64,000 nt of DNA from an uncultured Bacteroidales bacterium. Lineage in GTDB: Bacteria > Bacteroidota > Bacteroidia > Bacteroidales > Bacteroidaceae. Below, piece by piece: positions 18,946 to 28,516 of the stretch. The stretch lies in assembly GCA_945836755.1 (NCBI GenBank), contig CAMAMB010000002.1:1-64000 (forward strand). Reading direction: 5' to 3'. The notes beneath the pieces were generated by a model, which was not told the origin of the DNA, did not search any database, and saw only the letters and a program-made list of their open reading frames with translations. Both the position numbers and the translations under genes were made by a program. The stretch's first letter is position 1, and each line of letters opens with the position of its first letter.

Positions 18946-19530
18946 ATGCACTACAACAGCGCTGCGCCCACACTTCAGTTTAGGGAATATGGGCGCTATA
19001 TACTCCAGATGGTAGACAAACTTAAACAAATGGACAACAAAGCTGAGCGACAAGCATACGCTCAGCTGATTGTGTCGCTGATGTTGAAATTCGACACCTC
19101 CGGACGTCCCATTGAAGAACGGGAGAAAAAGGCCTGGGATAATCTGAGCTGTATGACTGACTATAAGTTAGACATCGACTCACCCTACGAAATAGTACGG
19201 CGATGCGACTATAAGCCATCGCCCCTCAACTACCCTCAGAAGGAAGTAACTGTAAAACATTACGGAAGGCTTATAGAAAAGGCCATCACCCGTATGATGG
19301 AGACGACCGACACCGTCGAACGAGACAAGATGGTTCGCATCATTGCCAACCGCATGAAACGTAACCTCACTGACTGGCGTGGAGGATACCCTGAGGACTA
19401 TGAAGTGGCCAGGGACATAGCCAATTTTACTGAGGGTGCAGTCTGTCCCGACTTCTCAGCACCTGAAAATACCCTCATGCGCTTCAAACCAACGAAGGCT
19501 AAAGGGAAAAAAGGTAAGGGGAAGAGATAA
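18946..19530 (+). CDS. DUF4290 family protein
   Basis: A 194-aa protein resembling the Bacteroidetes-specific DUF4290 family, recognised by LQFREYGRYILQMVDKLKQ near the N terminus, by DIDSPYEIVRRCDYKPSPLNYP in the middle and by its usual position directly before murA. Function is not established. It is predicted cytoplasmic, mostly helical, and ends in a strongly basic Lys/Gly tail (KPTKAKGKKGKGKR) that could bind RNA or another polyanion (inference). I start at ATG 18946 (MHYNSAAPTLQFREYG) rather than the GTG at 18901, because the preceding 15 residues look non-coding. Confidence 0.85.
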   Translation: MHYNSAAPTLQFREYGRYILQMVDKLKQMDNKAERQAYAQLIVSLMLKFDTSGRPIEEREKKAWDNLSCMTDYKLDIDSPYEIVRRCDYKPSPLNYPQKEVTVKHYGRLIEKAITRMMETTDTVERDKMVRIIANRMKRNLTDWRGGYPEDYEVARDIANFTEGAVCPDFSAPENTLMRFKPTKAKGKKGKGKR

Positions 19531-19611
19531 ATGACGCGCCCACCTTTCAAGACATCTCTTCAACCCGTTCTGAATCCATTATAATTATCACCCACTCAAT
19601 CCGGCTCTATC

Positions 19612-20913
19612 GTGTCATCATTTATCATAGAAGGAGGCCACAGACTAAAAGGCGAGATCACCCCACAAGGCGCTAAGAACGAAGCGCTCCAGGTAATCTG
19701 TGCCTCGCTGCTTACCCAAGAGGAGATTAGGATAACCAACATACCTGACATCCTGGACGTCAACAACCTCATCAACTTACTACAAAAGATGGGGGTGAAG
19801 ATTACACGACACGCAAAAGGTGACGTATCTTTCTGCGCCGCATCATTGGATACTGCATACCTTGAAAGTGAAGACTACCTTGACCAATGCGCCCGCCTTC
19901 GTGGCTCAGTCTTGCTGCTCGGCCCTCTGCTCGCGCGACTGGGAGAGGTCAGGATGTCCACGCCCGGTGGAGACAAGATAGGGCGTCGTAGGTTAGACAC
20001 CCACTTCTACGGCCTTCAAAAACTGGGAGCCCGTTTCTTCACAGACAATGCGGGCATCTACCGCATAGAAGGCTGCCCACTCAGAGGTGCTTATATGCTA
20101 CTGGACGAGGCCTCGGTCACAGGTACGGCAAACATACTGATGGCTGCAGTGTTAGCTCAAGGCGAGACAACCATCTACAATGCAGCTTGTGAACCATACG
20201 TCCAGCAACTTTGCCAGCTCCTGGTAGCAATGGGAGCACGCATTGACGGAATAGGGTCTAACCTCCTGAAAATTACCGGAGTCAGCTCGCTGCATGGAGC
20301 GACCCACCGTATTCTGCCAGACATGATTGAAGTAGGTTCTTTCATGGGCATGGCAGCCATGGTGGGCGACGGGCTCGTTATCCGTGGTGTTGGCGTCAGA
20401 CAGCTCGGCCTTATACCCGAGGCTTTCCGCAGACTTGGCGTCAACTTCTACATCAAAGGAGATGACATCCTTATTCCACGACAGGATCACTACGAAATAG
20501 CATCATTCGTCGACGGTTCCTTCATGACCATTGCCGATGCACCATGGCCGGGACTTACGCCAGATCTCATCAGCATACTACTCGTAGTGGCCACACAGGG
20601 TCGTGGCGCAGTGTTGTTCCACCAAAAGATGTTTGAGAGCCGCCTGTTCTTTGTAGACAAGTTGATTGATATGGGGGCTCAGATTATACTCTGTGATCCA
20701 CATCGTGCCGTAGTCGTTGGGCATGACAACAAGATACGCCTACGCGGCCGCCATGTTAGCAGCCCCGACATTCGCGCAGGTATCGCCCTCCTCATTGCTG
20801 CCTTAGGGGCGGAAGGTGTCAGCCAGATAGATAACGTAGAACAGATTGACCGAGGCTACGAGCGTATCGAACAACGCCTTTGTGCACTGGGTGCCAAGAT
20901 TAAACGAGTATGA
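19612..20913 (+). CDS. murA: UDP-N-acetylglucosamine 1-carboxyvinyltransferase with Asp at the Cys position
   Basis: First committed step of peptidoglycan synthesis: transfers enolpyruvate from PEP to UDP-GlcNAc. It is 433 aa, normal length. The N-terminal QGAKNEALQVICASLL carries the active-site Lys-Asn pair, and near residue 120 the catalytic loop reads TPGGDKIGRRRLDTH. In E. coli this position is Cys (GGCAIG); here it is Asp, the change known to make MurA insensitive to fosfomycin in mycobacteria and chlamydiae. The start is GTG at 19612 (MSSFIIEGGHRLKGEI), supported by alignment to the family N terminus. It overlaps rimM by four bases (ATGA), so the two are translationally coupled. Confidence 0.96.
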   Translation: MSSFIIEGGHRLKGEITPQGAKNEALQVICASLLTQEEIRITNIPDILDVNNLINLLQKMGVKITRHAKGDVSFCAASLDTAYLESEDYLDQCARLRGSVLLLGPLLARLGEVRMSTPGGDKIGRRRLDTHFYGLQKLGARFFTDNAGIYRIEGCPLRGAYMLLDEASVTGTANILMAAVLAQGETTIYNAACEPYVQQLCQLLVAMGARIDGIGSNLLKITGVSSLHGATHRILPDMIEVGSFMGMAAMVGDGLVIRGVGVRQLGLIPEAFRRLGVNFYIKGDDILIPRQDHYEIASFVDGSFMTIADAPWPGLTPDLISILLVVATQGRGAVLFHQKMFESRLFFVDKLIDMGAQIILCDPHRAVVVGHDNKIRLRGRHVSSPDIRAGIALLIAALGAEGVSQIDNVEQIDRGYERIEQRLCALGAKIKRV

Positions 20914-21458
20914 TTACCTACGATGAAGTGATGCCTATAGGAACCATCACCAAGGCACGAGGGCTACGTGGCGAGATGGAGATGGAAGTAGACTACGATG
21001 TATTCGAACAAGGCGATACAAGCAATGTACCCTACTTCGTCCTGCAGATAGACGACATCTTGGTCCCCTTCTTCTGGGAAGAGTATCGCTGGAAAAACGA
21101 TCACACCCTTATCGTACAACTACAAGATGTGACGTCGCAGGAGAAAGCACGCCGTTTGACAGGGGTTCGTGTATATTGGCCACTTTCAGCCTTGTCCACA
21201 GAAGAAGGAGAACAGACCCCAACCCTCACTTCATACCGTGCATTAAAAGGATTTGACGTTTACGATGAAAACGACCGCCTCATAGGTAACATCACACAGG
21301 TGGACGATACTTCATCCAATATATTACTATATATCCACACCCCACAACAAACGGAGGTCATTGTCCCCTACCATGACGACTTCCTCCTACGTTTCAGCAT
21401 TCAGGGACGCAGCCTTACGCTGGCACTTCCTGACGGGTTGCTTTCGCTGAGCGAATAG
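20910..21458 (+). CDS. rimM: Ribosome maturation factor RimM
   Basis: Assists 30S subunit assembly (16S rRNA head domain, protein S19). It is 182 aa, typical. The N-terminal RimM barrel begins with MPIGTITKARGLRGEMEMEV (about residues 9-28), and the C-terminal PRC-barrel-like domain holds LKGFDVYDENDRLIGNITQVDD (about 112-133). The start ATG overlaps the murA stop. In most bacteria rimM sits with rpsP and trmD; the murA-rimM-dxr order seen here is common in Bacteroidales. It is followed after 47 bp by dxr. Confidence 0.94.
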   Translation: MITYDEVMPIGTITKARGLRGEMEMEVDYDVFEQGDTSNVPYFVLQIDDILVPFFWEEYRWKNDHTLIVQLQDVTSQEKARRLTGVRVYWPLSALSTEEGEQTPTLTSYRALKGFDVYDENDRLIGNITQVDDTSSNILLYIHTPQQTEVIVPYHDDFLLRFSIQGRSLTLALPDGLLSLSE

Positions 21459-21505
21459 TTGATTTGCGGCTGAAAGTCCAAACTCACCCACACCCCATTC
21501 TTATC

Positions 21506-22657
21506 ATGAGAAGAATAGCAATTCTTGGTTCTACCGGCTCTATTGGTACTCAGGCTTTAGACATAGTTCGCCACCACAGAGACCTGTTCACTGCACAGGT
21601 CTTGACTGCTGGGAGCAATGTTGACCTTCTCATACGGCAGGCTCGAGAGTTTCAGCCGGATGCAGTGGTCATCGCAGACACCTCCAAATATCAGACACTA
21701 CAAGAGGCTCTTGCCGATTTACCTATCAAAGTCTATGCCGGAGCTGATGCCATTGAGCAAGTTGCAGCGTTACCCTCTGTAGACATGGTCCTCACAGCCA
21801 TGGTAGGCTTTGCCGGCCTTCGCCCAACCATTGCCGCCATCAAAGAAGGCAAGGCCATTGCGCTGGCCAATAAAGAAACACTTGTGGTAGCCGGGCGGCT
21901 CATCATGCAGCTGTCTAAACAATATGGTGCCCCTATACTCCCTGTTGATAGCGAGCATTCTGCCATCTTCCAGTGCCTTGCCGGCGAAGAGGGGAATGCC
22001 TTAGAGCGCATCCTTCTTACAGCGTCGGGAGGCCCCTTCCGCTTATGGCCTATCGAGAAACTGCAACACGTCACGGCTGAAGAGGCTCTCAAACACCCCA
22101 ACTGGGATATGGGGGCCAAGATAACCATTGACTCTGCTTCTATGCTCAACAAGGGCTTTGAGATGATAGAAGCCTATCATCTTTACCACGTTCCACCCGA
22201 ACGTATACAGGTAGTCATTCATCCTGAGAGCATTATTCATTCAGCTGTTGAGTTTGCCGATGGAGCAGTCATAGCCCAGGCTGGCACGCCGGATATGCGG
22301 CTTCCCATACAATATGCTTTCAGCTACCCCACACGCTTACCTGTAATTGGGAACAAGCCCTTAGACTTATTCTCAATTGGCACTCTCCATTTCGAAAAGC
22401 CTGACTATGAGCGTTTCCCGTGTCTCAGACTATCCTTCGAGGCTATCAACCGGGGCGGCAATGTTCCGTGCATGCTTAACGCCGCGGGGGAGATTACGAA
22501 CGCAGCCTTCCGCAAAGGGCTAATTGGCTTCCTCGATATGCCACGTCTTATTGAGAAGGCTCTTTCTATAGCTTCGTTCATAGCCTCACCCACCCTCGAC
22601 GACCTCTTCGCTACCGACACTGAAGTCAGAGCACTTACCTCTTCTCTCATATCATAA
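21506..22657 (+). CDS. dxr: 1-deoxy-D-xylulose 5-phosphate reductoisomerase
   Basis: Second step of the MEP isoprenoid pathway, DXP to MEP with NADPH. It is 383 aa from ATG 21506 (MRRIAILGSTGSIGTQAL), where the NADPH-binding GSTGSIG motif sits at residues 8-14. Metal and substrate residues lie in LPVDSEHSAIFQCL (about residue 150), TASGGPFR and HPNWDMGAKITIDSASMLNKG. The C-terminal domain is complete. The 14 codons upstream in the ORF track are dropped because the family starts at this Met. It is followed by rseP after 77 bp, and shares DXP with the PdxJ route in this window. Confidence 0.96.
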   Translation: MRRIAILGSTGSIGTQALDIVRHHRDLFTAQVLTAGSNVDLLIRQAREFQPDAVVIADTSKYQTLQEALADLPIKVYAGADAIEQVAALPSVDMVLTAMVGFAGLRPTIAAIKEGKAIALANKETLVVAGRLIMQLSKQYGAPILPVDSEHSAIFQCLAGEEGNALERILLTASGGPFRLWPIEKLQHVTAEEALKHPNWDMGAKITIDSASMLNKGFEMIEAYHLYHVPPERIQVVIHPESIIHSAVEFADGAVIAQAGTPDMRLPIQYAFSYPTRLPVIGNKPLDLFSIGTLHFEKPDYERFPCLRLSFEAINRGGNVPCMLNAAGEITNAAFRKGLIGFLDMPRLIEKALSIASFIASPTLDDLFATDTEVRALTSSLIS

Positions 22658-22734
22658 TCACCACTTCATAGCCCCATTCGAGCCGGCCTCCTTGTCGGCA
22701 ACGCATTCTCACACCTACACTTACAACCATCTCT

Positions 22735-24099
22735 ATGGATATCTTTCTCATCCGCGCCCTTCAACTGATACTCTGCTTCTCCATCCTCATCATCCTTCAT
22801 GAGGGTGGGCACTTCTTCTTTGCCAAGTTGTTCAAAGTCAGAGTAGAGAAGTTCTGCCTTTTCTTCGACCCATGGTTTACGCCATTCAAGTTCAAGCCCC
22901 GGTGGAGCGACACCACATACTGCATCGGGTGGCTACCACTCGGCGGGTACGTCAAAATTGCCGGCATGATAGACGAATCGCTCGATAAGGAGCAGCTGAA
23001 GCAACCCGTTAAACCATGGGAATTTCGAGCCAAGCCTGCGTGGCAGCGCCTACTTATCATGGTAGGTGGCGTGCTCGTCAACTTCATTTTTGCTTTCTTA
23101 CTCTACGCGTCCATATTATTTACATGGGGAGAGAGCTATATACCTATCCAGAAGTTGACCCATGGTTTCCAGTTTAACGACGAAGCAAAGGCCTTGGGCC
23201 TAAAGGATGGTGACATCCTTTTGAAGACCGACCAGACAATCTTCCGCGACTTCAACGCCAATGTATATCGTGACCTCAGCGTTGCCCATAGTGTAACCCT
23301 TCAGCGAGATGGCAAGTTATTGACACTCCCCATGCCTGGCGACCTTGACCTATTGGCCATGATGAAACAGCAGCCACGTTTCTGCGCCCCTATCCTGCCC
23401 GCAGTAGTCGACAGCGTTACTCCCAAGTCGCCGGCGCTGGCCTCAGGTATTCTACGAGGCGATACCATTCTTGCCGTCAATGGCAAACATATCTCTTCGG
23501 TCAATGACTACATGTTGATACGCGGTACGATGGACGACATTCTCTCTCTCGGGAAGCCTGCCGATAGTCTTCGCCTGCGCCAAATGGCCCTCGTGGTGAA
23601 GCATCCCGGTGCATGTCATCCCGACACGCTGTCCCTTCAACTCGGCACAGACATGATGATGGGCATCTCATGGGCCAATCCTTATGAGCATGCGGCTGTC
23701 ACCAAACACTACAGCCTCGTAGAAAGTCTGCCGTCGGGTTTTGCCTATGGGTGGAAGGTGCTCAGCGGCTATGTGCGCGACCTAAAATATGTGTTCACCT
23801 CTGACGGGGCTAAGAGCGTAGGTTCGTTCGGAGCCATCGGTAGTTTATTCCCTCAAGCCTGGGATTGGATGCGCTTCTGGGAACTGACGGCATTTATCTC
23901 TCTGATGTTGGCCTTTATGAACATACTGCCCATACCTGCCCTGGATGGTGGCCATGTGTTCTTCCTCCTCATCGAGGTCATTACACGCCGCAAGCCCAGC
24001 GACGAGTTTATGGAGAAAGCCCAGATGGTCGGCATGACGCTTCTGCTCCTTCTCATGGGCCTCGCCATTTTCAACGATGTCCGAAACTTCCTCTTCTAA
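22735..24099 (+). CDS. rseP: RIP zinc metalloprotease (site-2 protease)
   Basis: Inner-membrane protease that cuts transmembrane segments of anti-sigma factors and signal peptides. It is 454 aa, as is usual for RseP. The zinc motif HEGGH is in the first helix (ILHEGGHFFFAKLFKVRVE, near residue 22). One PDZ domain is clear (about residues 210-290, VVDSVTPKSPALASGILRGD) and a more degenerate one precedes it (LGLKDGDILLKTD). The third zinc ligand region NILPIPALDGGHVFFLLIEV lies near residue 405. About four membrane helices are seen. It closes the murA-rimM-dxr-rseP run; glycosyltransferase genes follow after 24 bp, possibly on the same transcript. Confidence 0.94.
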   Translation: MDIFLIRALQLILCFSILIILHEGGHFFFAKLFKVRVEKFCLFFDPWFTPFKFKPRWSDTTYCIGWLPLGGYVKIAGMIDESLDKEQLKQPVKPWEFRAKPAWQRLLIMVGGVLVNFIFAFLLYASILFTWGESYIPIQKLTHGFQFNDEAKALGLKDGDILLKTDQTIFRDFNANVYRDLSVAHSVTLQRDGKLLTLPMPGDLDLLAMMKQQPRFCAPILPAVVDSVTPKSPALASGILRGDTILAVNGKHISSVNDYMLIRGTMDDILSLGKPADSLRLRQMALVVKHPGACHPDTLSLQLGTDMMMGISWANPYEHAAVTKHYSLVESLPSGFAYGWKVLSGYVRDLKYVFTSDGAKSVGSFGAIGSLFPQAWDWMRFWELTAFISLMLAFMNILPIPALDGGHVFFLLIEVITRRKPSDEFMEKAQMVGMTLLLLLMGLAIFNDVRNFLF

Positions 24100-24123
24100 C
24101 GTCCTGACAATTCTCATCAATCC

Positions 24124-25008
24124 ATGATCACCGTACTGCTATCCACTTATAACGGAGAACGTTACCTGCGTGAGCAGATAGAGTCTATCCTTCGACAAGA
24201 AGGTGTGGAAGTTCATCTATTTGTACGTGACGACGGATCTACTGACGGCACATTGTCCATCCTCGACGAGTACAGCCAACGGGGACTGCTCACCTACTAT
24301 ACTTCGCCCAATTTAGGGGCAGCGAAGAGCTTTCTGCAATTGCTTGCCGATGCTCCAGAGAGTGACTTCTATGCCTTTGCCGATCAAGACGACTATTGGC
24401 AGTCCGACAAGCTATACGCGGCGGTCAGCCGTCTCAGTGCCACCGAGCCTTCACTCTACTTTAGCCGTACCACACTTACTGACAAAGAGCTTAATCCTAC
24501 GGGCTGTGTGGAAATTGACCCGTACCTCACTTTCGGTGAGTCGCTGGTCTACGAGTTTGTAGCCGGTTGCACCATCGTAATGAGCAAGCCCCTGCGCGAC
24601 GTCATAGTTACCTACCGGCCCGACTACCTTCCCATGCACGACGTCTGGGTCTACAGCATTGCCTTAGGCCTGGGCGCGAAGGTCGTCTTTGATAAACAAT
24701 CACACATCCTCTATCGCCAACATGGCAACAATACGACCGGCCAGGGACAAGGCGTCATTCACGACTGCAAGCAACGCATGCGCCGCATTTTGAGAAAGGA
24801 GAACTCGCGTTACCGCCGTGCCTGCGAGTTGCAGAAGGGCTTTGCCCATCTGTTCAAAGCCGAGAACGCCCAACTTCTCACCGACTTCATAAAGGCTAAG
24901 CATAGTCTGCCACGCCGCCTCGCCCTTGGTTGCAGAAGGCAGCTTGCCTGCGCCAACTCCACGACCGCTTTCCTGTTCAGAGTGGCCCTGCTGGCCAACA
25001 CCTACTAA
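24124..25008 (+). CDS. Glycosyltransferase family 2 (rhamnosyl/galactosyltransferase-like)
   Basis: A 294-aa GT-A enzyme. The N terminus ITVLLSTYNGERYLREQIES and the nucleotide-sugar site VRDDGSTDGT (about residues 37-46) are typical, with FADQDDYW near 90. The C-terminal part binds the acceptor and has basic helices that could contact the membrane. It probably adds a sugar to an envelope polysaccharide or LPS; donor and acceptor are unknown. It is first of three consecutive glycosyltransferase genes, and its stop overlaps the next start by one base (TAATG). The first gene following rseP, so transcription may be continuous. Confidence 0.88.
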   Translation: MITVLLSTYNGERYLREQIESILRQEGVEVHLFVRDDGSTDGTLSILDEYSQRGLLTYYTSPNLGAAKSFLQLLADAPESDFYAFADQDDYWQSDKLYAAVSRLSATEPSLYFSRTTLTDKELNPTGCVEIDPYLTFGESLVYEFVAGCTIVMSKPLRDVIVTYRPDYLPMHDVWVYSIALGLGAKVVFDKQSHILYRQHGNNTTGQGQGVIHDCKQRMRRILRKENSRYRRACELQKGFAHLFKAENAQLLTDFIKAKHSLPRRLALGCRRQLACANSTTAFLFRVALLANTY

Positions 25009-25802
25009 TGCCCAACGCCATGATCCAGCCTAAGATAAGCATCATCACCGTAGCCTACAACAGCGCAGCGACCATTGAAGAGACCATACATAGTGTCATC
25101 TCCCAGTCGTACCCCCACAAGGAATATATCATTGTAGACGGAGCCTCCACTGACAACACGATGGAGATTGTCAACAAGTACAAGGACCACATCGACCGCA
25201 TCATTTCCGAGCCTGACCGCGGTATCAGCGATGCCTTCAATAAGGGCATCGCCTTGGCCACCGGCGACCTCATTGGCATCATCAATTCTGATGACCACCT
25301 ACTGCCCGAGACGCTGGAGAAGGTAGCTGCTTGCTACGACGGTGAGACACAGATCTACAAGGGAGATGTCATGCTGTGGGACCCCACTACGGGATACAAA
25401 TGTCGTGAAGTCTCATCCACCCACTTCCCTCTTATGCCGTTCTTCTGCCACGTCTCCCACGCAGGCATGTTCGTCACAGCCGATTGTTACAAATGGCTCG
25501 GAGGCTACGACGTGAACATCCGGCTACCAATGGACCTGGATTTTGTCATCAGAGCCACTAAGGCCAAGGCGCGTTTCAAGAAGATTGACGTGGTCGTGGC
25601 CGAGTTCAGAGGCGACGGCGCCACTCACGCGAATTCTATCCTGCATAAGAGGAAAGACTACTTTAGGGTTATCACCAACAATGGGGGCAACCTCCTCCAC
25701 GCCACCATATTCTTCTCTTACCTTGTGGCCACCCAGTACGTCAAGAAACTATTAGACCTTTTTGGCGGCAATATCGCGCAACGCCTGAGATATAGAAAGT
25801 AA
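25008..25802 (+). CDS. Glycosyltransferase family 2
   Basis: A 264-aa GT-A enzyme of the WcaA/colanic-acid type. It starts ISIITVAYNSAATIEETIHS, followed by the donor-binding IIVDGASTDNT (about residues 40-50) and GIINSDDHLLPETL near residue 88, which carries the metal-binding acidic pair. The C terminus is basic and amphipathic. The chosen start (ATG at 25008) overlaps the previous stop as TAATG; an internal ATG at 25020 is equally compatible. It acts with its neighbours on a surface glycan (inference from clustering). Confidence 0.88.
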   Translation: MPNAMIQPKISIITVAYNSAATIEETIHSVISQSYPHKEYIIVDGASTDNTMEIVNKYKDHIDRIISEPDRGISDAFNKGIALATGDLIGIINSDDHLLPETLEKVAACYDGETQIYKGDVMLWDPTTGYKCREVSSTHFPLMPFFCHVSHAGMFVTADCYKWLGGYDVNIRLPMDLDFVIRATKAKARFKKIDVVVAEFRGDGATHANSILHKRKDYFRVITNNGGNLLHATIFFSYLVATQYVKKLLDLFGGNIAQRLRYRK

Positions 25803-25870
25803 TGTTGCCTCCACGCGCGGTACACGCTCTATGAGCAAAGTCTGTGCCGTCCTTCATTTCCCCATCGCCT

Positions 25871-27013
25871 ATGAAGCGCCTCAAGATACTTCACATACAA
25901 GTCTTGCCCAAGCTCTCCGGTGTACAGAAGGTTTCACTGGAAATACTCAAAAGCCTCAGCAGCAGCCAATACGACAAATATATTCTTTTCAGCGACGCCC
26001 TTGACTGCGGCGACAAGGCTGAATGCTTTAAGGCTTTCGAAGCCTGTGGGGTGAAGGTACTAACCTCCCGCCACCTACATCGTTCCATAGGACCTAAAGA
26101 CCTTCCCGCCCTTATCGAAATCTACCGCCTATGCCGGCGCGAACGGTTTGACATCGTGCACACCAACTCCACCAAGCCCGGCATCATAGGACGCATTGCG
26201 GCTTACATGGCCCGTGTCCCACTTGTCGTCCACACCGTTCACGGACTATCGTTCCACCAATTTGTACCCTTTCCAAGGTGGCAATTCTATTGGGCCTGCG
26301 AGATGTTCGCTTCCATGTTCTGCGACCGCATCACCATCGTCAACCAATTCTACACTAAGTACTTTCGATGGTTCAGGCGCAAGACATGCACTATCTACAA
26401 CGGTATAGACTTCGGCCACCTGCCTGCCATTTCCGCCCCACAGGGCGGCACAAAGGGAGACACACTCAACGTGCTCTTTGTAGGTCGCCTTGACCAGCCC
26501 AAAAATCCAATGATGCTGCTGAAGGTGGCGAAGCAGGTGCTCACGTCCAAGCCCCACGTTCACTTCTGGCTCGTAGGCGATGGCGAGTTTATGGACCAAT
26601 GCCGGCAGTATGTCGACGATAACCGACTCGCTGCCAACGTTCATCTCGAGGGTTGGCGTACTGACGTAACTCACTACTACGCGCAGGCTGACATCTTCGC
26701 TGCCACCTCGCTCTACGAAGCCTTCGGCATCATGTTTCTCGAAGCGGGTTTTTACAACCTACCCGTATGCGCCACCAACGTCGAAGGCATTCCCGAGGTC
26801 GTGGCAGACGGCGAAACCGGCCTCCTGTCGTCCCCCGACGACGTCAACTCGTTTGCAGCCAATCTGCTACGCCTGATAGAGGATGGCGAATTGCGCCACA
26901 CACTGGGCCACCGTGGCCACGAGCGCGTCGTCTCCCGGTTCAATTCAGAGCAGATGGTCAGCAGCTACGAGGCTATCTACCGCGAAGGTCTCGGGCTGTC
27001 TGCAGAGAGATAG
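25871..27013 (+). CDS. Glycosyltransferase family 4
   Basis: A 380-aa retaining GT-B glycosyltransferase. The N-terminal domain begins MKRLKILHIQVLPKLSGVQK with the glycine loop facing the donor. The C-terminal domain has LFVGRLDQPKNPMMLLKV (about residues 205-222) and the E-x7-E signature YEAFGIMFLEAG with following NLPVCATNVEGIPEVV. The ORF extends upstream to a GTG, but the ATG at 25871 gives the family-like N terminus. It completes the three-gene glycosyltransferase set; the sugar is unknown. The next gene starts 59 bp later and is metabolic, so the set ends here. Confidence 0.9.
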   Translation: MKRLKILHIQVLPKLSGVQKVSLEILKSLSSSQYDKYILFSDALDCGDKAECFKAFEACGVKVLTSRHLHRSIGPKDLPALIEIYRLCRRERFDIVHTNSTKPGIIGRIAAYMARVPLVVHTVHGLSFHQFVPFPRWQFYWACEMFASMFCDRITIVNQFYTKYFRWFRRKTCTIYNGIDFGHLPAISAPQGGTKGDTLNVLFVGRLDQPKNPMMLLKVAKQVLTSKPHVHFWLVGDGEFMDQCRQYVDDNRLAANVHLEGWRTDVTHYYAQADIFAATSLYEAFGIMFLEAGFYNLPVCATNVEGIPEVVADGETGLLSSPDDVNSFAANLLRLIEDGELRHTLGHRGHERVVSRFNSEQMVSSYEAIYREGLGLSAER

Positions 27014-27072
27014 CAAGCCCCGTCTCCCCATCCCGACAATTCATTGCATCCCCTCCAAAATAGATTACACCC

Positions 27073-28383
27073 ATGCTATCCACCGCTCAGCGACAACAGA
27101 TTATACAACTCGTACGCCGGCAAGTAGTACCGGCCATTGGCTGCACCGAGCCCATCGGCGTGGCCTTAGCTGTGGCCCGCGCGCGAGAGACGCTGGGACA
27201 GCTGCCTGCCAGGATAGAAGCCCGCCTCAGTGCCAATATCATCAAGAATGCCATGGGAGTAGGCATACCGGGCACGAGCATGGTAGGTCTGCCTATCGCC
27301 ATTGCCCTCGGCGCTCTCTACGGCCGTTCCGACCTGTGTCTCGAAGTCCTGCGTGACTGTCCGCCCGATGCGGTCAAGCACGGACAAGAGTTCATTGCGC
27401 AAGGACGTATCCACATCACACAAGCCTCTGAGACCGAAGATAAGCTCTACATTGACGTAGAGGCTACGGCCCAAGATGGCAGCAGAGCGCGCGCCCTCAT
27501 CAAAGGCAGCCACACCCACTTCGCCCGCATTGAGCTGAACGGGGAAATCATCTTTGCCGACACCGAGGACGGACCGGCGACCTCTGACCCCACGACTGAC
27601 GAGGAGGTAAGCCTTACACTCCGAAAGGTCTTCGACTTCGCCACCACTACCCCACTCTCCGAAATAGACTTCATCAATGAAGCCGCGCAGCTCAATATGG
27701 AGGCGGCCCGCAGCTCCCTGCAAGGCAACTACGGACACTGTCTCGGCAAGGCGCTCAGCCGTCCCCTCGGACGCGGCATTATGGGCGAGAGCATCTTCTC
27801 CCACATTCTCTCGGCCACCAGTTGTGCCTGCGACGCACGAATGGCCGGCGCCGCCATCCCCGTCATGAGCAACTCGGGCTCGGGCAACCAAGGCATCTGT
27901 GCCACAAACCCCGTGGTGGTCTTCGCCAACGAGAACCATAACACCGCTGAAGAGCTCACACGAGCCCTCATGCTGAGCCACCTCACCGCCATCTACATCA
28001 AGCAGCATCTCGGTCCACTATCAGCCCTCTGCGGCTGCGTGGTGGCAGCCACAGGCTCCAGTTGCGGCATCACCCTGCTCATGGGAGGTGGGTACGAAGA
28101 GGTCTGCGCCTCGGTGAAGAATATGATAGCCAACCTTACCGGCATGGTCTGCGACGGCGCCAAGCCAAGCTGTGCCCTCAAACTTACCACCGGGGTCAGC
28201 ACCGCAGTACTCTCGGCCATGCTGGCCATGCAAGGCAACTGCGTGAGTGCGGTCGAGGGCATCGTAGATGAAGACGTAGACCGCACTATCAGCAACCTTG
28301 TCAAGATTGGGGCTGAGGCCATGAACGAGACCGACCGTCTGCTCTTGGACATCATGCTCCACAAGTCTGACCCTCACCAATAG
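27073..28383 (+). CDS. L-cysteine desulfidase-like protein (CyuA/YhaM, UPF0597; serine dehydratase alpha fold)
   Basis: A 436-aa cytoplasmic enzyme of the UPF0597 family, whose best-known member CyuA is an iron-sulfur L-cysteine desulfidase giving pyruvate, ammonia and sulfide. The N-terminal VPAIGCTEPIGVALAVARA is typical, with its Cys at residue 21. Further conserved Cys are in SATSCACDARMAG, SGSGNQGICATNPV (about residues 265-285) and LCGCVVAATGSSCG; these are the likely cluster ligands. The family also resembles the alpha subunit of iron-sulfur L-serine dehydratase, so serine is a possible substrate. It stands apart from the glycosyltransferases by function and is followed by a strong bidirectional hairpin. 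Confidence 0.86.
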   Translation: MLSTAQRQQIIQLVRRQVVPAIGCTEPIGVALAVARARETLGQLPARIEARLSANIIKNAMGVGIPGTSMVGLPIAIALGALYGRSDLCLEVLRDCPPDAVKHGQEFIAQGRIHITQASETEDKLYIDVEATAQDGSRARALIKGSHTHFARIELNGEIIFADTEDGPATSDPTTDEEVSLTLRKVFDFATTTPLSEIDFINEAAQLNMEAARSSLQGNYGHCLGKALSRPLGRGIMGESIFSHILSATSCACDARMAGAAIPVMSNSGSGNQGICATNPVVVFANENHNTAEELTRALMLSHLTAIYIKQHLGPLSALCGCVVAATGSSCGITLLMGGGYEEVCASVKNMIANLTGMVCDGAKPSCALKLTTGVSTAVLSAMLAMQGNCVSAVEGIVDEDVDRTISNLVKIGAEAMNETDRLLLDIMLHKSDPHQ

Positions 28384-28422
28384 ACCGGCTGCTCCCTTCT
28401 CCCGGAGCTTTCAGCCATACAG

Positions 28423-28470
28423 CGATATGCCGTTATCAGGCTCTCAGCGAGTACTGATAACGGCATATCG
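28423..28470. terminator. 17-bp perfect inverted repeat between convergent genes
   Basis: CGATATGCCGTTATCAG and CTGATAACGGCATATCG are exact complements with a 14-base loop. It starts 40 bases after the cyuA-like stop and faces the AmpG-like gene from the other side, so it probably ends both transcripts. The run after it on plus (GCATTTCG) is only weakly T-rich. Confidence 0.7.
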
Positions 28471-28516
28471 GCATTTCGTATGCGGTTGGGCTCATTTCGG
28501 AGATGCTCCGCGCCAT

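Noticed and set aside
27166-28008. 280-aa minus-strand frame opposite the cyuA-like gene
   Set aside because: Shadow frame; the plus-strand gene has conserved Cys motifs over the same bases.
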